Source: an uncultured Olsenella sp.
Lineage (GTDB): Bacteria > Actinomycetota > Coriobacteriia > Coriobacteriales > Atopobiaceae
Length of the DNA: 64,000 bases
Reading direction: 5' to 3'
Assembly: GCA_949290055.1 (NCBI GenBank)
Contig: CASEQJ010000004.1
Location: 1 to 64,000 of the forward strand
Shown here: in pieces, positions 1 to 8,570 of the stretch
How the letters are laid out: the number at the start of each line of letters is the position of its first letter
Numbering within the stretch: position 1 is the stretch's first letter
Notes under the pieces: model-generated
Seen by the model: the letters and a program-made list of their open reading frames with translations, nothing else
Told to the model about the DNA's origin: nothing
The model's database searches: none
Made by a program: the position numbers and the translations under genes

Positions 1-62
1 GCCCGCCCTTCTCACCGGCTCACTGAGCTTTGCTCAGAAGTCGCCGGTCGAGAAGGGCGGGC
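1..62. repeat. 62-bp near-perfect hairpin/palindrome
   Basis: Bases 1-13 pair perfectly with 50-62, bases 14-19 with 43-48, and an inner stem (23-28 with 32-37) closes on a TTT loop. One unpaired C (49) and short internal bulges interrupt it. There is no T-run after the hairpin, so a simple intrinsic terminator is not obvious. The arm contains the GAGAAGGGC word found in other intergenic elements of the window. The element may continue beyond the window start. Confidence 0.7.
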
Positions 63-95
63 GGCCCGTGTCGTATGCGGCGAAGGTCGCGGGGG

Positions 96-320
96 TTCTA
101 GAAATTCCGGGCCTTGTCCTGAGTGCGTCTAGGAAACGCGGCCCTTGTCGGCACCCGTTCTAGAAAACGCTGCCCTTGTTCTGAATTTGGACTCTTCAGT
201 CCGACAAGGGCGGCGTTTCTTAGAACACGTCCAGACAAGAACGGCGATTCCTAGAATGCGCACCAACAAGAACGGCGATTTCTAGAACGCAACTGAACAA
301 GGGCGGCGATTTCTAGAACG
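96..320. repeat. Inverted tandem array 1, 31-bp period (3 forward + 4 inverted units)
   Basis: Degenerate units carry TTCTAGAAA followed by CTTGTC. CTTGT words start at 113, 144 and 175, exactly 31 bp apart. After a small central hairpin (189-193 with 198-202, loop CTTC) the same units return inverted, with CAAG at 205, 236, 267 and 298, again exactly 31 bp apart. The whole array can therefore fold on itself as one long imperfect hairpin. 31 bp is about three helical turns, so equivalent bases lie on one DNA face. It has no coding capacity that looks real. Confidence 0.85.
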
Positions 321-342
321 CGCCGCTCTCCCTGTGCGGATG

Positions 343-567
343 CCTGGAAATCCCGGGGCTTGTCTTGAGTGCTTCTAAGAAACGCCGCCCTTGTCGTGAG
401 GTCTTCTAGAAATAGCGGCCCTTGTCCGGAGTTTGGCCCCTTCGGCCAGGCAAGGGTGGCAATTACTAGAACGTGCACCAGCAAGGGTGGCAATTCCTAG
501 AACGCGCCGCGACAAGGCCCGCGATTCCTAGAGCGGCAGCCGACAAGGGCCGCGATTGCTGGGGCGT
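343..567. repeat. Inverted tandem array 2, 31-bp period (3 forward + 4 inverted units)
   Basis: A second copy of the array design directly follows the first. CTTGTC starts at 359, 390 and 421. A central stem (434-438 with 444-448) follows, then inverted units with CAAG at 451, 482, 513 and 544. The period is 31 bp on both sides. Units differ from those in array 1 at many positions while the spacing is held exactly, which suggests selection on spacing. It ends about 100 bp before the LacI-family gene. Confidence 0.85.
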
Positions 568-677
568 GTTCGCCGTCTGCGGAACCGGTAGGCGAAAAAA
601 CGTTCTTGTCGGCCGCACAAAACAATCGGTGGTGTTAAATGGGACGTGTTTAGAAGACGAGAAGGACGGTGAGCTTC

Positions 678-1682
678 ATGAGGAACGTGGGCGTTCGAGA
701 AATCAGCAGGAAAACGGGCTTTTCTCCCGCTACGGTGTCCAATGCGCTCAACCATAAACGTGGCGTGAACAAGGAAACGGCCGAGAAGATCCTGCGCGTC
801 GCTCACGAGCTCGGCTACGACCGCCCCAGTCGCGTCACGCACGTCAACTTTGTCTTGGCGCGCAAGAACGGCCTGGTCCTCGACGAGGGCACGTTCCACC
901 CGGGCGTCATTGAGGGCGTGGAGCGCGCGGCGAGCCTACTGGACATGAGCACGGTCTTCACCACCGTCGAGCTGGCCGACCGAGCGACCGCCGCGCGCCA
1001 GGCCTACGAGATCACGCATGACTCCTCGAGCGCCGTGGTGCTGCTGGGGACGGAGATGGCGGAGGAGGACTACGACCTCTTCAAGGGTCCCGAGGTCCCC
1101 CTCGTGGTCGTCGACGGCTGGAGCGACCACCACTTCCTTGACTGCATCGTGACCTCCAACGAGAACTCCGCCTTCCGCGGCGTGAGCTACCTCATTGAAA
1201 TGGGTCACCGCGAGATCGGCTACATCGCCGGCTCCTACCGAATCAAGAACTTCCCGCTGCGCGAGCGCGGCTACCGGCGCGCCATGCGCGAGGCGAACCT
1301 GCCGGTCAACCCCGCCTTCCGCGTTGAGGTGGGCACGGTCGTCAACAGCGCCTACGAGTCCATGTGCGCGTGGCTCGCGACCAACCCCGTGCTGCCCACG
1401 GCCTTCTTCGTGGAGAACGACATTATGGCGTTTGGCTGCATGCGCGCCATGACGGAGTGGGGGATAAAGATCCCCGAGGACGTCTCCATGTTCGGCTTTG
1501 ACGACCTCACCTACGCGAGCATATCCAACCCGCCGCTCTCGACCGTGCGCGTGCCCAACCGGGAAATGGGCGAGCTGGCCGTCAGGACGCTCGTGAGCCG
1601 CATGCGCGAGCCGCGCAACTACACGAGCGTGGTGCACCTGTCGACGACCTTCGTCGAGCGCCAGAGCGTGGCGCGCCTGTAG
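678..1682 (+). CDS. LacI family transcriptional regulator
   Basis: This is a 334-residue DNA-binding repressor of the LacI/GalR family. The N-terminal helix-turn-helix (about residues 3-45) reads REISRKTGFSPATVSNALNH, followed by the hinge and a periplasmic-binding-protein-like effector domain (about 58-330) containing FFVENDIMAFGCMRAM and the family end motif FGFDDLTYASISNPPLSTV. I chose ATG 678 because GGTGA lies 5 bases upstream; the GTG at 669 in the same frame is an alternative adding three residues. No carbohydrate operon is adjacent, and the next gene is convergent, so the effector and targets cannot be inferred. It follows two repeat arrays, which could be coincidental. Confidence 0.9.
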   Translation: MRNVGVREISRKTGFSPATVSNALNHKRGVNKETAEKILRVAHELGYDRPSRVTHVNFVLARKNGLVLDEGTFHPGVIEGVERAASLLDMSTVFTTVELADRATAARQAYEITHDSSSAVVLLGTEMAEEDYDLFKGPEVPLVVVDGWSDHHFLDCIVTSNENSAFRGVSYLIEMGHREIGYIAGSYRIKNFPLRERGYRRAMREANLPVNPAFRVEVGTVVNSAYESMCAWLATNPVLPTAFFVENDIMAFGCMRAMTEWGIKIPEDVSMFGFDDLTYASISNPPLSTVRVPNREMGELAVRTLVSRMREPRNYTSVVHLSTTFVERQSVARL

Positions 1683-1712
1683 CCGCCGTGCGCTGCCGCC
1701 CCGCCGGCGGCC

Positions 1713-2675
1713 CTATTTCTCGTAGTAGGCCACGTCCGTGCCGCACATCTTCGCGTGCGCCGCGTCCAGCGCGACGATGAGCGGCTTGAGCCCGTCGAGG
1801 TTCGAGCTCATGTCCGTCATGATCGCTATGACGTAGGCCCCGGTGTCGGAGAAGACGATCCCGGCGTCGTTGGTGGCGGGTATGTCGTTCTCGTCGAGCG
1901 GGTACCAGCCGGGCTTGCTCCAGACCTCGCAGGTGTCGCGCAGCTCCTCTGCAATGGGGGAGAAGTTCGTCTGGGCGAGGTAGCCCGTGAGCTCGCTCGC
2001 GCCCGCCTTGCCGGAGGTGCCAAAGCGGTAGATCTCCTCCCAGAGCGACGCGAGCTCGGAGGCGGTGGTGTCGGGGTAGTAGTAGCGGTAGCCCCGCTTG
2101 GCGGCTATGGGGGCGCCGTTGGCGGTGAGCCACGACGCGTACTCCGAGAGCCCAAAGGCGTGGAGAAGGTCGTGGTAGGCGTCGTTGTCGGAGTTGATCA
2201 GGCAGTTGGCAACGGTGCCGGACATGTCGCCCGACCCCCCGTGGGTCTCGTAGACCCAGGTGCAGTAGCAGGCCTTGATCGAGCTTGCGGGGTACATGAC
2301 CTCGTCCGCGTTGAACGTGAGGCCCCGGCGGGTCTTAAGGTCAATGAGGGAGACGCACACGGTGACCCCGTCGGCCCTGAGCTCGGCTATGCACGCTTCG
2401 ACGTCGGCGAGCTCTTGGGTGGAGAGAAAGGCGTCGGGTGCGGTGACGGTGAGGCCGCTCTCGCGGGTGGTCGTGAAGACCGGCGCCTCGGCCATGGTGA
2501 CGGGCTGGGCGGGCTTCTCCTGCACGACCGCCTTCTCCTGCTCAGCCTCTGCCGCCGGCGGCTCCGTTGCCTGCTCGAGAAGGCCTTTGAGGTGGGGGAG
2601 CCCAAGCGCGACGGCCGTCCCGACCGCCGCCAGCAGCGCGAGCACGAACAGCCCTATGAAGACGCGCTTTCTCAT
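1713..2675 (-). CDS. Secreted/membrane-anchored class A beta-lactamase-like serine hydrolase
   Basis: The protein has about 320 residues. An N-terminal hydrophobic anchor or signal (about residues 5-27) precedes a low-complexity Ala/Glu/Pro linker and a beta-lactamase/transpeptidase-like domain. The serine motif SxxK appears as SSIK (in MYPASSIKACY) and the SDN-like motif as NSDND. This matches the Beta-lactamase2 family, which includes penicillin-interacting enzymes and many proteins of unknown substrate. The start is ATG 2675, preceded by GGGAGG; a TTG 12 bases upstream overlaps the Shine-Dalgarno and is less likely. It is convergent with the LacI gene and divergent from the TetR gene. Whether it hydrolyses beta-lactams cannot be told from sequence. 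Confidence 0.8.
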   Translation of the reverse strand: MRKRVFIGLFVLALLAAVGTAVALGLPHLKGLLEQATEPPAAEAEQEKAVVQEKPAQPVTMAEAPVFTTTRESGLTVTAPDAFLSTQELADVEACIAELRADGVTVCVSLIDLKTRRGLTFNADEVMYPASSIKACYCTWVYETHGGSGDMSGTVANCLINSDNDAYHDLLHAFGLSEYASWLTANGAPIAAKRGYRYYYPDTTASELASLWEEIYRFGTSGKAGASELTGYLAQTNFSPIAEELRDTCEVWSKPGWYPLDENDIPATNDAGIVFSDTGAYVIAIMTDMSSNLDGLKPLIVALDAAHAKMCGTDVAYYEK

Positions 2676-2814
2676 GAGACCTCCCAACCTCCTTATTGTG
2701 GCACGCCCGTGCGCGGAGCGCCTGTGAAAATGGTGTGCCTGCGCCCGTCAGCGCCCGTTTCTGCACAGGTTGTGCAATACTACGCACGCTGTGAAAAAAC
2801 GTGGAAAGGTACGC

Positions 2815-3492
2815 ATGCAGGAATGCGTTCTCAGCACCGATAGGCGCAGCGTCCGCACCCGGCAGGCCCTCCGAGACGCCCTTGCCCGCGAGATTGACGC
2901 GACGGGCGACCTCTCCCGCGTCACCGTGACCGCGGTGACCGAGCGCGCCGGCGTGACGCGCCGCACGTTCTACTCTCACTTCCGCGACATTCCCGATCTT
3001 GTGAATCAGATCGAGGAGGACACGCTCGCGGAGTTTCGCGGCCCGCTCGCGCGCCTGGCGTCCTGCCACCTGGACGACCTGCGCGCCGCGCTCGACCACG
3101 GCAACCCCGCGCCCGGCGCCACCGAGCTGCTTCGCTGCGTGCGCGAGCGCGGGGACTACCTGCGCCCGCTTCTGGGCGACGGGGGAGACCCGGCCTTCGC
3201 GGAGCGCATAAAGAAGCTCGTCTACGAGGTCATAGGCATGCGCGCCCTCGAGGGTCTCGACCTGCGCGCCCTGGGGCCCCTCTTCGACTACTACCTCACC
3301 TTCGCGATCTCGGCCGAGGTGGGTGTGCTTCTGCGCTGGCTCGACGGCGGCATGCGGGAGAGCGTGCCCGTCATGGCGCGCCTCATGACCGCGCTCATGT
3401 TCGTGCGTCCCGGCGACCTCTACGACAACCCGATCGACCTTGACATACCCAGCTTCGCCCTTGCCGCTATGTGCTCCGAGGAGGACAACTAA
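2815..3492 (+). CDS. TetR/AcrR family transcriptional regulator
   Basis: This is a 225-residue regulator. An N-terminal TetR helix-turn-helix is visible in VTAVTERAGVTRRTFYSHF (about residues 33-52), with an effector-binding helical domain after it. The start is ATG 2815 with GGAAAGG five bases upstream; a longer TTG-initiated version at 2770 lacks a good ribosome site. Its stop codon overlaps the start of the next gene (TAATG), so the two are almost certainly co-transcribed and translationally coupled. The regulator probably controls the activase-like gene and itself, an inference from the coupling. Confidence 0.9.
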   Translation: MQECVLSTDRRSVRTRQALRDALAREIDATGDLSRVTVTAVTERAGVTRRTFYSHFRDIPDLVNQIEEDTLAEFRGPLARLASCHLDDLRAALDHGNPAPGATELLRCVRERGDYLRPLLGDGGDPAFAERIKKLVYEVIGMRALEGLDLRALGPLFDYYLTFAISAEVGVLLRWLDGGMRESVPVMARLMTALMFVRPGDLYDNPIDLDIPSFALAAMCSEEDN

Positions 3493-6400
3493 TGACTGAC
3501 AAGACCGCCGCTTCCATTCACGCCGAGAAGAGCGCGCGCAAGCCGCTCGAGCTCAAGGCGGAGGGCGCCGAGCTCTCCCCGGCGCGCCCCACCGACTTTG
3601 GTCACGCGCACCTGCGCCTGGGCATTGACGTGGGCTCCACCACGGTCAAGCTCGCCGTCATAGACGACAACGACAACCTCGTCTACGCCAACTACGAGCG
3701 CCACCACACCGACGTGCGCGCCACGGCCAAGGAGCTCTTCGCCCGCGCGCGCAAGGTGATCGGCGCGGCGCCCATGCGCGTCTCGATCACCGGTTCCGGC
3801 GGCATGCTGCTCGCCAACTGGCTGGGTCTGGAGTTCGTCCAGGAGGTGATCGCCTCCAAGCGCGCCGTGGAGACGCTGATTCCCCAGACCGACTGCGCAA
3901 TCGAGCTCGGCGGCGAGGACGCCAAGATAATCTACTTCGACAACGGCATTGAGCAGCGCATGAACGGCACCTGCGCCGGCGGCACGGGCGCCTTCATTGA
4001 CCAAATGGCCTCGCTGCTCCACACCGACGCCGCGGGCCTGAACGAGCTCGCCAAGGACGCCACGCAGATTCACCCCATTGCCTCCCGCTGCGGCGTCTTT
4101 GCCAAGTCCGACGTCCAGCCGCTGCTCAACGAGGGTGCCAAGCCCGCCGACATCGCGGCCTCGATCTTCCAGGCCGTGGCCAACCAGACGGTCTCCGGCC
4201 TCGCGTGCGGCCACCCCATTCGCGGGCACGTCGCGTTTCTCGGCGGCCCGCTCCAGTACCTCTCGGAGCTCCGCAAGCGCTTCTACCTTACGCTCAACCT
4301 CGACGACGAGCACATAATCGTGCCCGAGAACGCGCACCTCTTCGTGGCCACGGGCGCGGCGCTCGCCGGCGAGTCCGAGAAGTACGTCACCTTCGACGAG
4401 GTGATTCGCCTTCTCGAGGAGCTCAAGGACGTCCAGGGCTCCGAGGTCGCGCGCCTGGAGCCGCTCTTTGAGTCCGAGAAGGACTATGAGGAGTTCAAGG
4501 AGCGTCACGACAAGCAGGTGGTCCCCAAGGGCGACCTGGCCACCTACCAGGGCCGCGTCTTCATAGGCATAGACGCCGGCTCCACCACCATGAAGTGCGC
4601 GGTCGTCGGCGAGGACGGCGAGCTGCTCTACACCTGGTACGGCAACAACAACGGCGACGTGCTCGGCACCGCCCGTCACATAATGGACGGCATCTACGAC
4701 CGCCTGCCCGAGGGCTGCACGATCGGCCACGTGACCACCACCGGCTACGGCGAGCAGATCCTGATCGAGGCCCTGCGCGCCGACTCCGGCGAGATCGAGA
4801 CCGTCGCCCACCTGCGCGGCGCCAAGGCCTTTGTCCCCGACGTCCAGTTCATTCTGGACATTGGCGGCCAGGACATGAAGTGCCTGCAGGTCAAGGACGG
4901 CGTGATCGAGCACATTATGCTCAACGAGGCGTGCTCCTCGGGCTGCGGCAGCTTCATTGAGAGCTTTGCCGTGTCCATGAACATGTCGGTCCAGGAGTTC
5001 GCGCAGGCGGCCGTGGGCGCCAAGAGCCCCGTGGACCTGGGCTCCCGCTGCACCGTCTTCATGAACTCCCGCGTCAAACAGGCGCAGAAGGAGGGCGCGA
5101 CGATCGGTGACGTGGCGGCCGGCCTGTCCTACTCCGTGATCAAGAACGCCCTCTTCAAGGTCATCAAGCTGCGCGACTTCGACGAGATCGGCCAGTGGTG
5201 CGTCGTCCAGGGCGGCACCTTCATGTCCGACGCCACCCTGCGCGCCTTTGAGGTCCTCACCGGCCGCGACGTCATTCGCCCGGACATTGCGGGCTGCATG
5301 GGCGCCTACGGTGCCGCCCTTCTCGCCCGCGACCGCGCCGGCGCGGCGGGCACCTCGCAGATCCTCTCCCGTGAGGACATTGACAACCTCCAGGTCAAGC
5401 ACACCAACGTCCACTGCGGGCGCTGCTCCAACAACTGCCTGCTCACGATCAACGACTTTGGCGGCGGTCGTCGCTTCATAACCGGCAACCGCTGCGAGAA
5501 GGGCGCGGGCGGCTCCAAGGCCAAGAAGAACGAGGCGCCGAACCTCTTTGAGTTCAAGAACAAGCTGCTCTTCGACCGCCCGGTGCTCGACCCCGAGGAG
5601 GCGCCGCGCGGCACGGTGGGAATTCCGCGCGCCCTCAACATGTACGAGAACTACCCGTTCTGGCACGCGTTCTTCACCAAGCTGGGCTTCTCGGTCGTGC
5701 TCTCCGACCAGACCTCGGCCAAGACCTACGACGCGGGCATAGAGTCCATGCCCTCCGAGAGCGTGTGCTACCCGGCCAAGCTCTCCCACGGCCACATAAT
5801 GAACCTGATCGAGAAGGACCCGGACTTCATTTGGATGCCGTGCATTCGCTGGGAGCGCCAGGAGGACGAGGGCGCCACGAACCACTACAACTGCCCGATC
5901 GTCATGAGCTACCCGCAGGCGCTCGGCCTGAACGTCGACGAGCTCGGCGCGGGCTCCAAGATTGAGTTCCTCGCCCCGTTCATTCCCTATGACAAGAAGA
6001 AGGAGCTCAAGCGCCGCCTCTTTGAGCTGGTCTCCGAGCAGCGCGAGGCTGACGCCGCCGAGGGCCGCGGCCGTGTGCGCGGCGCCCACATAACCCGCGC
6101 CGAGATCGACGAGGCCGTCAACGTCGCCTGGGACGCCGACCTCCAGTTCAAGGACGCCATGCACCGCGCCGGCGACGAGGCGCTGCGCTGGATCGAGGAG
6201 CACGACGCCCACGGCATCGTCCTCGCCGGCCGTCCCTACCACAACGACCCCGAGATCAACCACGCGATTCCCGAGCTCGTGCACTCCTTCGGCTTTGCCG
6301 TGCTCACCGAGGACTCCGTCGCGCACAAGATGCGCCCCGAGCGTCCCATTCGCGTGATCGACCAGTGGATGTTCCACAGCCGTCTCTACCGCGCGGCGCG

Positions 6401-8126
6401 CTTCGTCGCCTCCCGCAACGACCTGGACCTCATTCAGCTCTTCTCGTTTGGCTGCGGCCTTGACGCCCTGACCACCGACCAGGTCCAGGAGATTCTGGAG
6501 GCCTCCGGCAAGATCTACACCGTCCTCAAGATCGACCAGGTCTCCAACCTGGGCGCCGCCCGCATTCGCATTCGCTCGCTCATGGCCGCCCTCACCGAGC
6601 AGCGCGATGAGCTGCGCCGCGCCGCCAGCCGCGGCGAGGTCCGCGAGGTCGAGCCCGTGGGCGTGCACCAGGCCGACGGCTCGATCGAGCGCGCCCGCAA
6701 GACGCAGCCCGGCCGCGTGCCCGTCTACCGCGAGGCCGCCAGCGCCGCCTTCGAGAAGGTCCGCTACACCGAGGACATGCAGAAGGCCGGCTACACGATT
6801 CTGGTGCCGCAGATGGCGCCGATCCACTTTGACCTCATTGAGGAGCTGTTCAAGAGCTCCGGCTACAACGTGGTGCTGCTGCCCTCCGTGGACCAGGGCG
6901 CCGTGGAGGCCGGCCTCAAGTACGTCAACAACGACATCTGCTACCCCTCGATCCTGGTCACCGGCCAGATCATGGAGGCGGTGCTCTCCGGCAAGTACGA
7001 CCTCTCGCGCCTGGCCGTGATAATCACCCAGACCGGCGGCGGCTGCCGCGCCACCAACTACATTGCGCTCATTCGCAAGGCCCTCAAGGACTCCGGCCAC
7101 CCCGAGATTCCGGTGATCAGCCTCACCGCGGCGTCCGGCCTGGACGAGAAGAACCCTGGCTTCAACGTCCTCAAGGACCCCGGCCTCCTCGTCAAGGCCG
7201 TCTACGCCCTGCTCTACGGCGACCTCATAATGCAGCTGCTCTACCGCGTGCGCCCCTACGAGGCCGAGCCCGGCGCCGCCGACGCGCTCTACGACCGTAT
7301 GATGGCCGACGCGAAGGGCGCGATCGTGGCCGGTGGCCGCAAGCGCTTCTACGACCTCTGCCAGCGCACCGTGGACGCCTTCGAGGCGCTGCCGCTCGTG
7401 AACGACCGCTCCAAGCCGCGCGTGGGCGTGGTGGGCGAGATTCTGGTCAAGTTCCACCCCACGGCCAACAACCAGGTGGTCAAGGTTATTGAGCAGGAGG
7501 GCTGCGAGGCCAACGTGCCCGGCCTCGTGGACTTCTTCCTCTTTGGCATGACCAACGCGATCAACACCAACGCCGAGCTGGGCACCAAGGCCACGAGCCG
7601 CCTCTCCCACATGGCGGGCATCAAGCTCGTCGAGGGCATGCGCGAGCCGATCAACAAGATGCTGGCCAAGACCACGCGCTTCTCGCCCTACCCGGACATC
7701 TTCGAGCTCGCCGCCAAGGCGGAGGAGGTGCTCTCGCTCTGCAACACCATGGGCGAGGGGTGGCTGCTGACGGCCGAGATGTGCGACCTCATTGAGACCG
7801 GCACGCCCAACATCGTGTGCTGCTCGCCGTTTGCGTGCCTGCCCAACCACGTGGTGGGCAAGTCCGTGATCAAGCGGCTGCGGCAGATGCACCCCGAGAG
7901 CAACATCGTGGCCGTGGACTACGACCCCGGCGCCTCCGAGGTCAACCAGCTCAACCGCATTAAGCTCATGATCTCCGTGGCCAAGGAGAACTTCCGCAAC
8001 AACCGCGGCGGCTTCAAGCTGGAGAACCCCGACGACCCCACGCTCGGCGAGGACTACGGCCTGCCGCTCTCCGCCGAGCAGCGCGCCCGCCTGGCGGAGA
8101 TTCGCTCGCACGCCAGCGTGGACTAG
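3492..8126 (+). CDS. Giant acyl-CoA dehydratase activase-like protein (tandem BadF/BcrA ATPase domains + DUF2229 + HgdB-like region)
   Basis: This is a 1544-residue protein of the 2-hydroxyacyl-CoA dehydratase activator family. It has two ASKHA ATPase domains: the first with LGIDVGSTTVK (about 42) and cluster-type cysteines in CAGGTG (C161) and RCGVF (C200); the second with IGIDAGSTTMK (about 357), C481, C485 and C520. In characterised activators the equivalent Cys pair holds a [4Fe-4S] cluster at the dimer interface. A Cys-rich linker CGRCSNNC (C642, C645, C649) follows, then a DUF2229 region (about 705-930) and a C-terminal region resembling the dehydratase alpha/beta fold (CYPSILVTGQ, TGGGCRATNY). 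No separate dehydratase or CoA-transferase gene is nearby, so substrate and reaction are unknown. The start is fixed by CGAGGAGG upstream and the TAATG overlap with the TetR gene. Confidence 0.85.
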   Translation: MTDKTAASIHAEKSARKPLELKAEGAELSPARPTDFGHAHLRLGIDVGSTTVKLAVIDDNDNLVYANYERHHTDVRATAKELFARARKVIGAAPMRVSITGSGGMLLANWLGLEFVQEVIASKRAVETLIPQTDCAIELGGEDAKIIYFDNGIEQRMNGTCAGGTGAFIDQMASLLHTDAAGLNELAKDATQIHPIASRCGVFAKSDVQPLLNEGAKPADIAASIFQAVANQTVSGLACGHPIRGHVAFLGGPLQYLSELRKRFYLTLNLDDEHIIVPENAHLFVATGAALAGESEKYVTFDEVIRLLEELKDVQGSEVARLEPLFESEKDYEEFKERHDKQVVPKGDLATYQGRVFIGIDAGSTTMKCAVVGEDGELLYTWYGNNNGDVLGTARHIMDGIYDRLPEGCTIGHVTTTGYGEQILIEALRADSGEIETVAHLRGAKAFVPDVQFILDIGGQDMKCLQVKDGVIEHIMLNEACSSGCGSFIESFAVSMNMSVQEFAQAAVGAKSPVDLGSRCTVFMNSRVKQAQKEGATIGDVAAGLSYSVIKNALFKVIKLRDFDEIGQWCVVQGGTFMSDATLRAFEVLTGRDVIRPDIAGCMGAYGAALLARDRAGAAGTSQILSREDIDNLQVKHTNVHCGRCSNNCLLTINDFGGGRRFITGNRCEKGAGGSKAKKNEAPNLFEFKNKLLFDRPVLDPEEAPRGTVGIPRALNMYENYPFWHAFFTKLGFSVVLSDQTSAKTYDAGIESMPSESVCYPAKLSHGHIMNLIEKDPDFIWMPCIRWERQEDEGATNHYNCPIVMSYPQALGLNVDELGAGSKIEFLAPFIPYDKKKELKRRLFELVSEQREADAAEGRGRVRGAHITRAEIDEAVNVAWDADLQFKDAMHRAGDEALRWIEEHDAHGIVLAGRPYHNDPEINHAIPELVHSFGFAVLTEDSVAHKMRPERPIRVIDQWMFHSRLYRAARFVASRNDLDLIQLFSFGCGLDALTTDQVQEILEASGKIYTVLKIDQVSNLGAARIRIRSLMAALTEQRDELRRAASRGEVREVEPVGVHQADGSIERARKTQPGRVPVYREAASAAFEKVRYTEDMQKAGYTILVPQMAPIHFDLIEELFKSSGYNVVLLPSVDQGAVEAGLKYVNNDICYPSILVTGQIMEAVLSGKYDLSRLAVIITQTGGGCRATNYIALIRKALKDSGHPEIPVISLTAASGLDEKNPGFNVLKDPGLLVKAVYALLYGDLIMQLLYRVRPYEAEPGAADALYDRMMADAKGAIVAGGRKRFYDLCQRTVDAFEALPLVNDRSKPRVGVVGEILVKFHPTANNQVVKVIEQEGCEANVPGLVDFFLFGMTNAINTNAELGTKATSRLSHMAGIKLVEGMREPINKMLAKTTRFSPYPDIFELAAKAEEVLSLCNTMGEGWLLTAEMCDLIETGTPNIVCCSPFACLPNHVVGKSVIKRLRQMHPESNIVAVDYDPGASEVNQLNRIKLMISVAKENFRNNRGGFKLENPDDPTLGEDYGLPLSAEQRARLAEIRSHASVD

Positions 8127-8155
8127 TCCCCCTGTTTTTCTCGGCTTTATGTCAA

Positions 8156-8198
8156 AACCCCGGCATGTCCCCCTGGAAAAGGCGGACATGCCGGGGTT
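8156..8198 (+). terminator. Strong hairpin terminator after the activase-like gene
   Basis: A 15-bp perfect stem (8156-8170 with 8184-8198) with a 13-nt loop lies 30 bases after the stop codon. The downstream tract is TTCTCTCG, a weak T-run. It probably ends the TetR-activase transcript. Confidence 0.7.
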
Positions 8199-8217
8199 CT
8201 CTCGTCCTGCGGCGGCG

Positions 8218-8455
8218 CTACGGTTTTGGGCAACATATTTGATGCAAAAGGGTGCATTTCTCGGCTTTGAGGTTCTTCTCGCCCCGTCCAAAGATTCTGA
8301 CCTGCGGTTTTTCTCGGTCCGCTCACTCGCAAATCCGACTGATATAAAACATGTTGCCCACAACCGTAGGGTTGGCGAGAAAAACGGCGTGCCGTCAGAC
8401 GCGAGGGGGGACAGAAACCCAAAACCACCTCTTTCGTGGCACTTGCGGGGCCGGG
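8218..8455. repeat. Intergenic palindromic element, TTTTGGGCAAC family
   Basis: The gene-free stretch between the activase-like gene and pepT (8127-8570) holds a palindrome. CTACGG plus TTTTGGGCAACATATTTGAT (from 8218) returns inverted at about 8341-8369. The inner part carries GGTTCTTCTCG and a near copy of the motif CCTGCGGTTTTTCTCGG (8301-8317). The tail (about 8405-8455, CAGAAACCCAAAACC and GTGGCA words) matches the ends of the larger inverted repeat at 14785-15397, so these belong to one family. No convincing ORF lies here. Confidence 0.75.
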
Positions 8456-8570
8456 GCATGACCCAGGGGAGACACCGGGGCTGGCGGTCGGTCTTCGTAC
8501 CAACGGCTGACACGGAGCGTCGTCCGCTGAGCTAGACTAGCAGGCGAGAAAAACGTCAAAGGGAGGAACC

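Noticed and set aside
96-567. CRISPR-like array
   Set aside because: Units are degenerate, contiguous and inverted at the centre, with no unique spacers of constant length, and no cas gene is present in the window.
3489-8513. Open frame of 1674 codons on the minus strand opposite the activase-like gene
   Set aside because: Its composition (runs of Gly, Ala, Val, His, Arg) is what the complement of a high-GC gene gives; it lacks family motifs and is fully explained by the coding strand.
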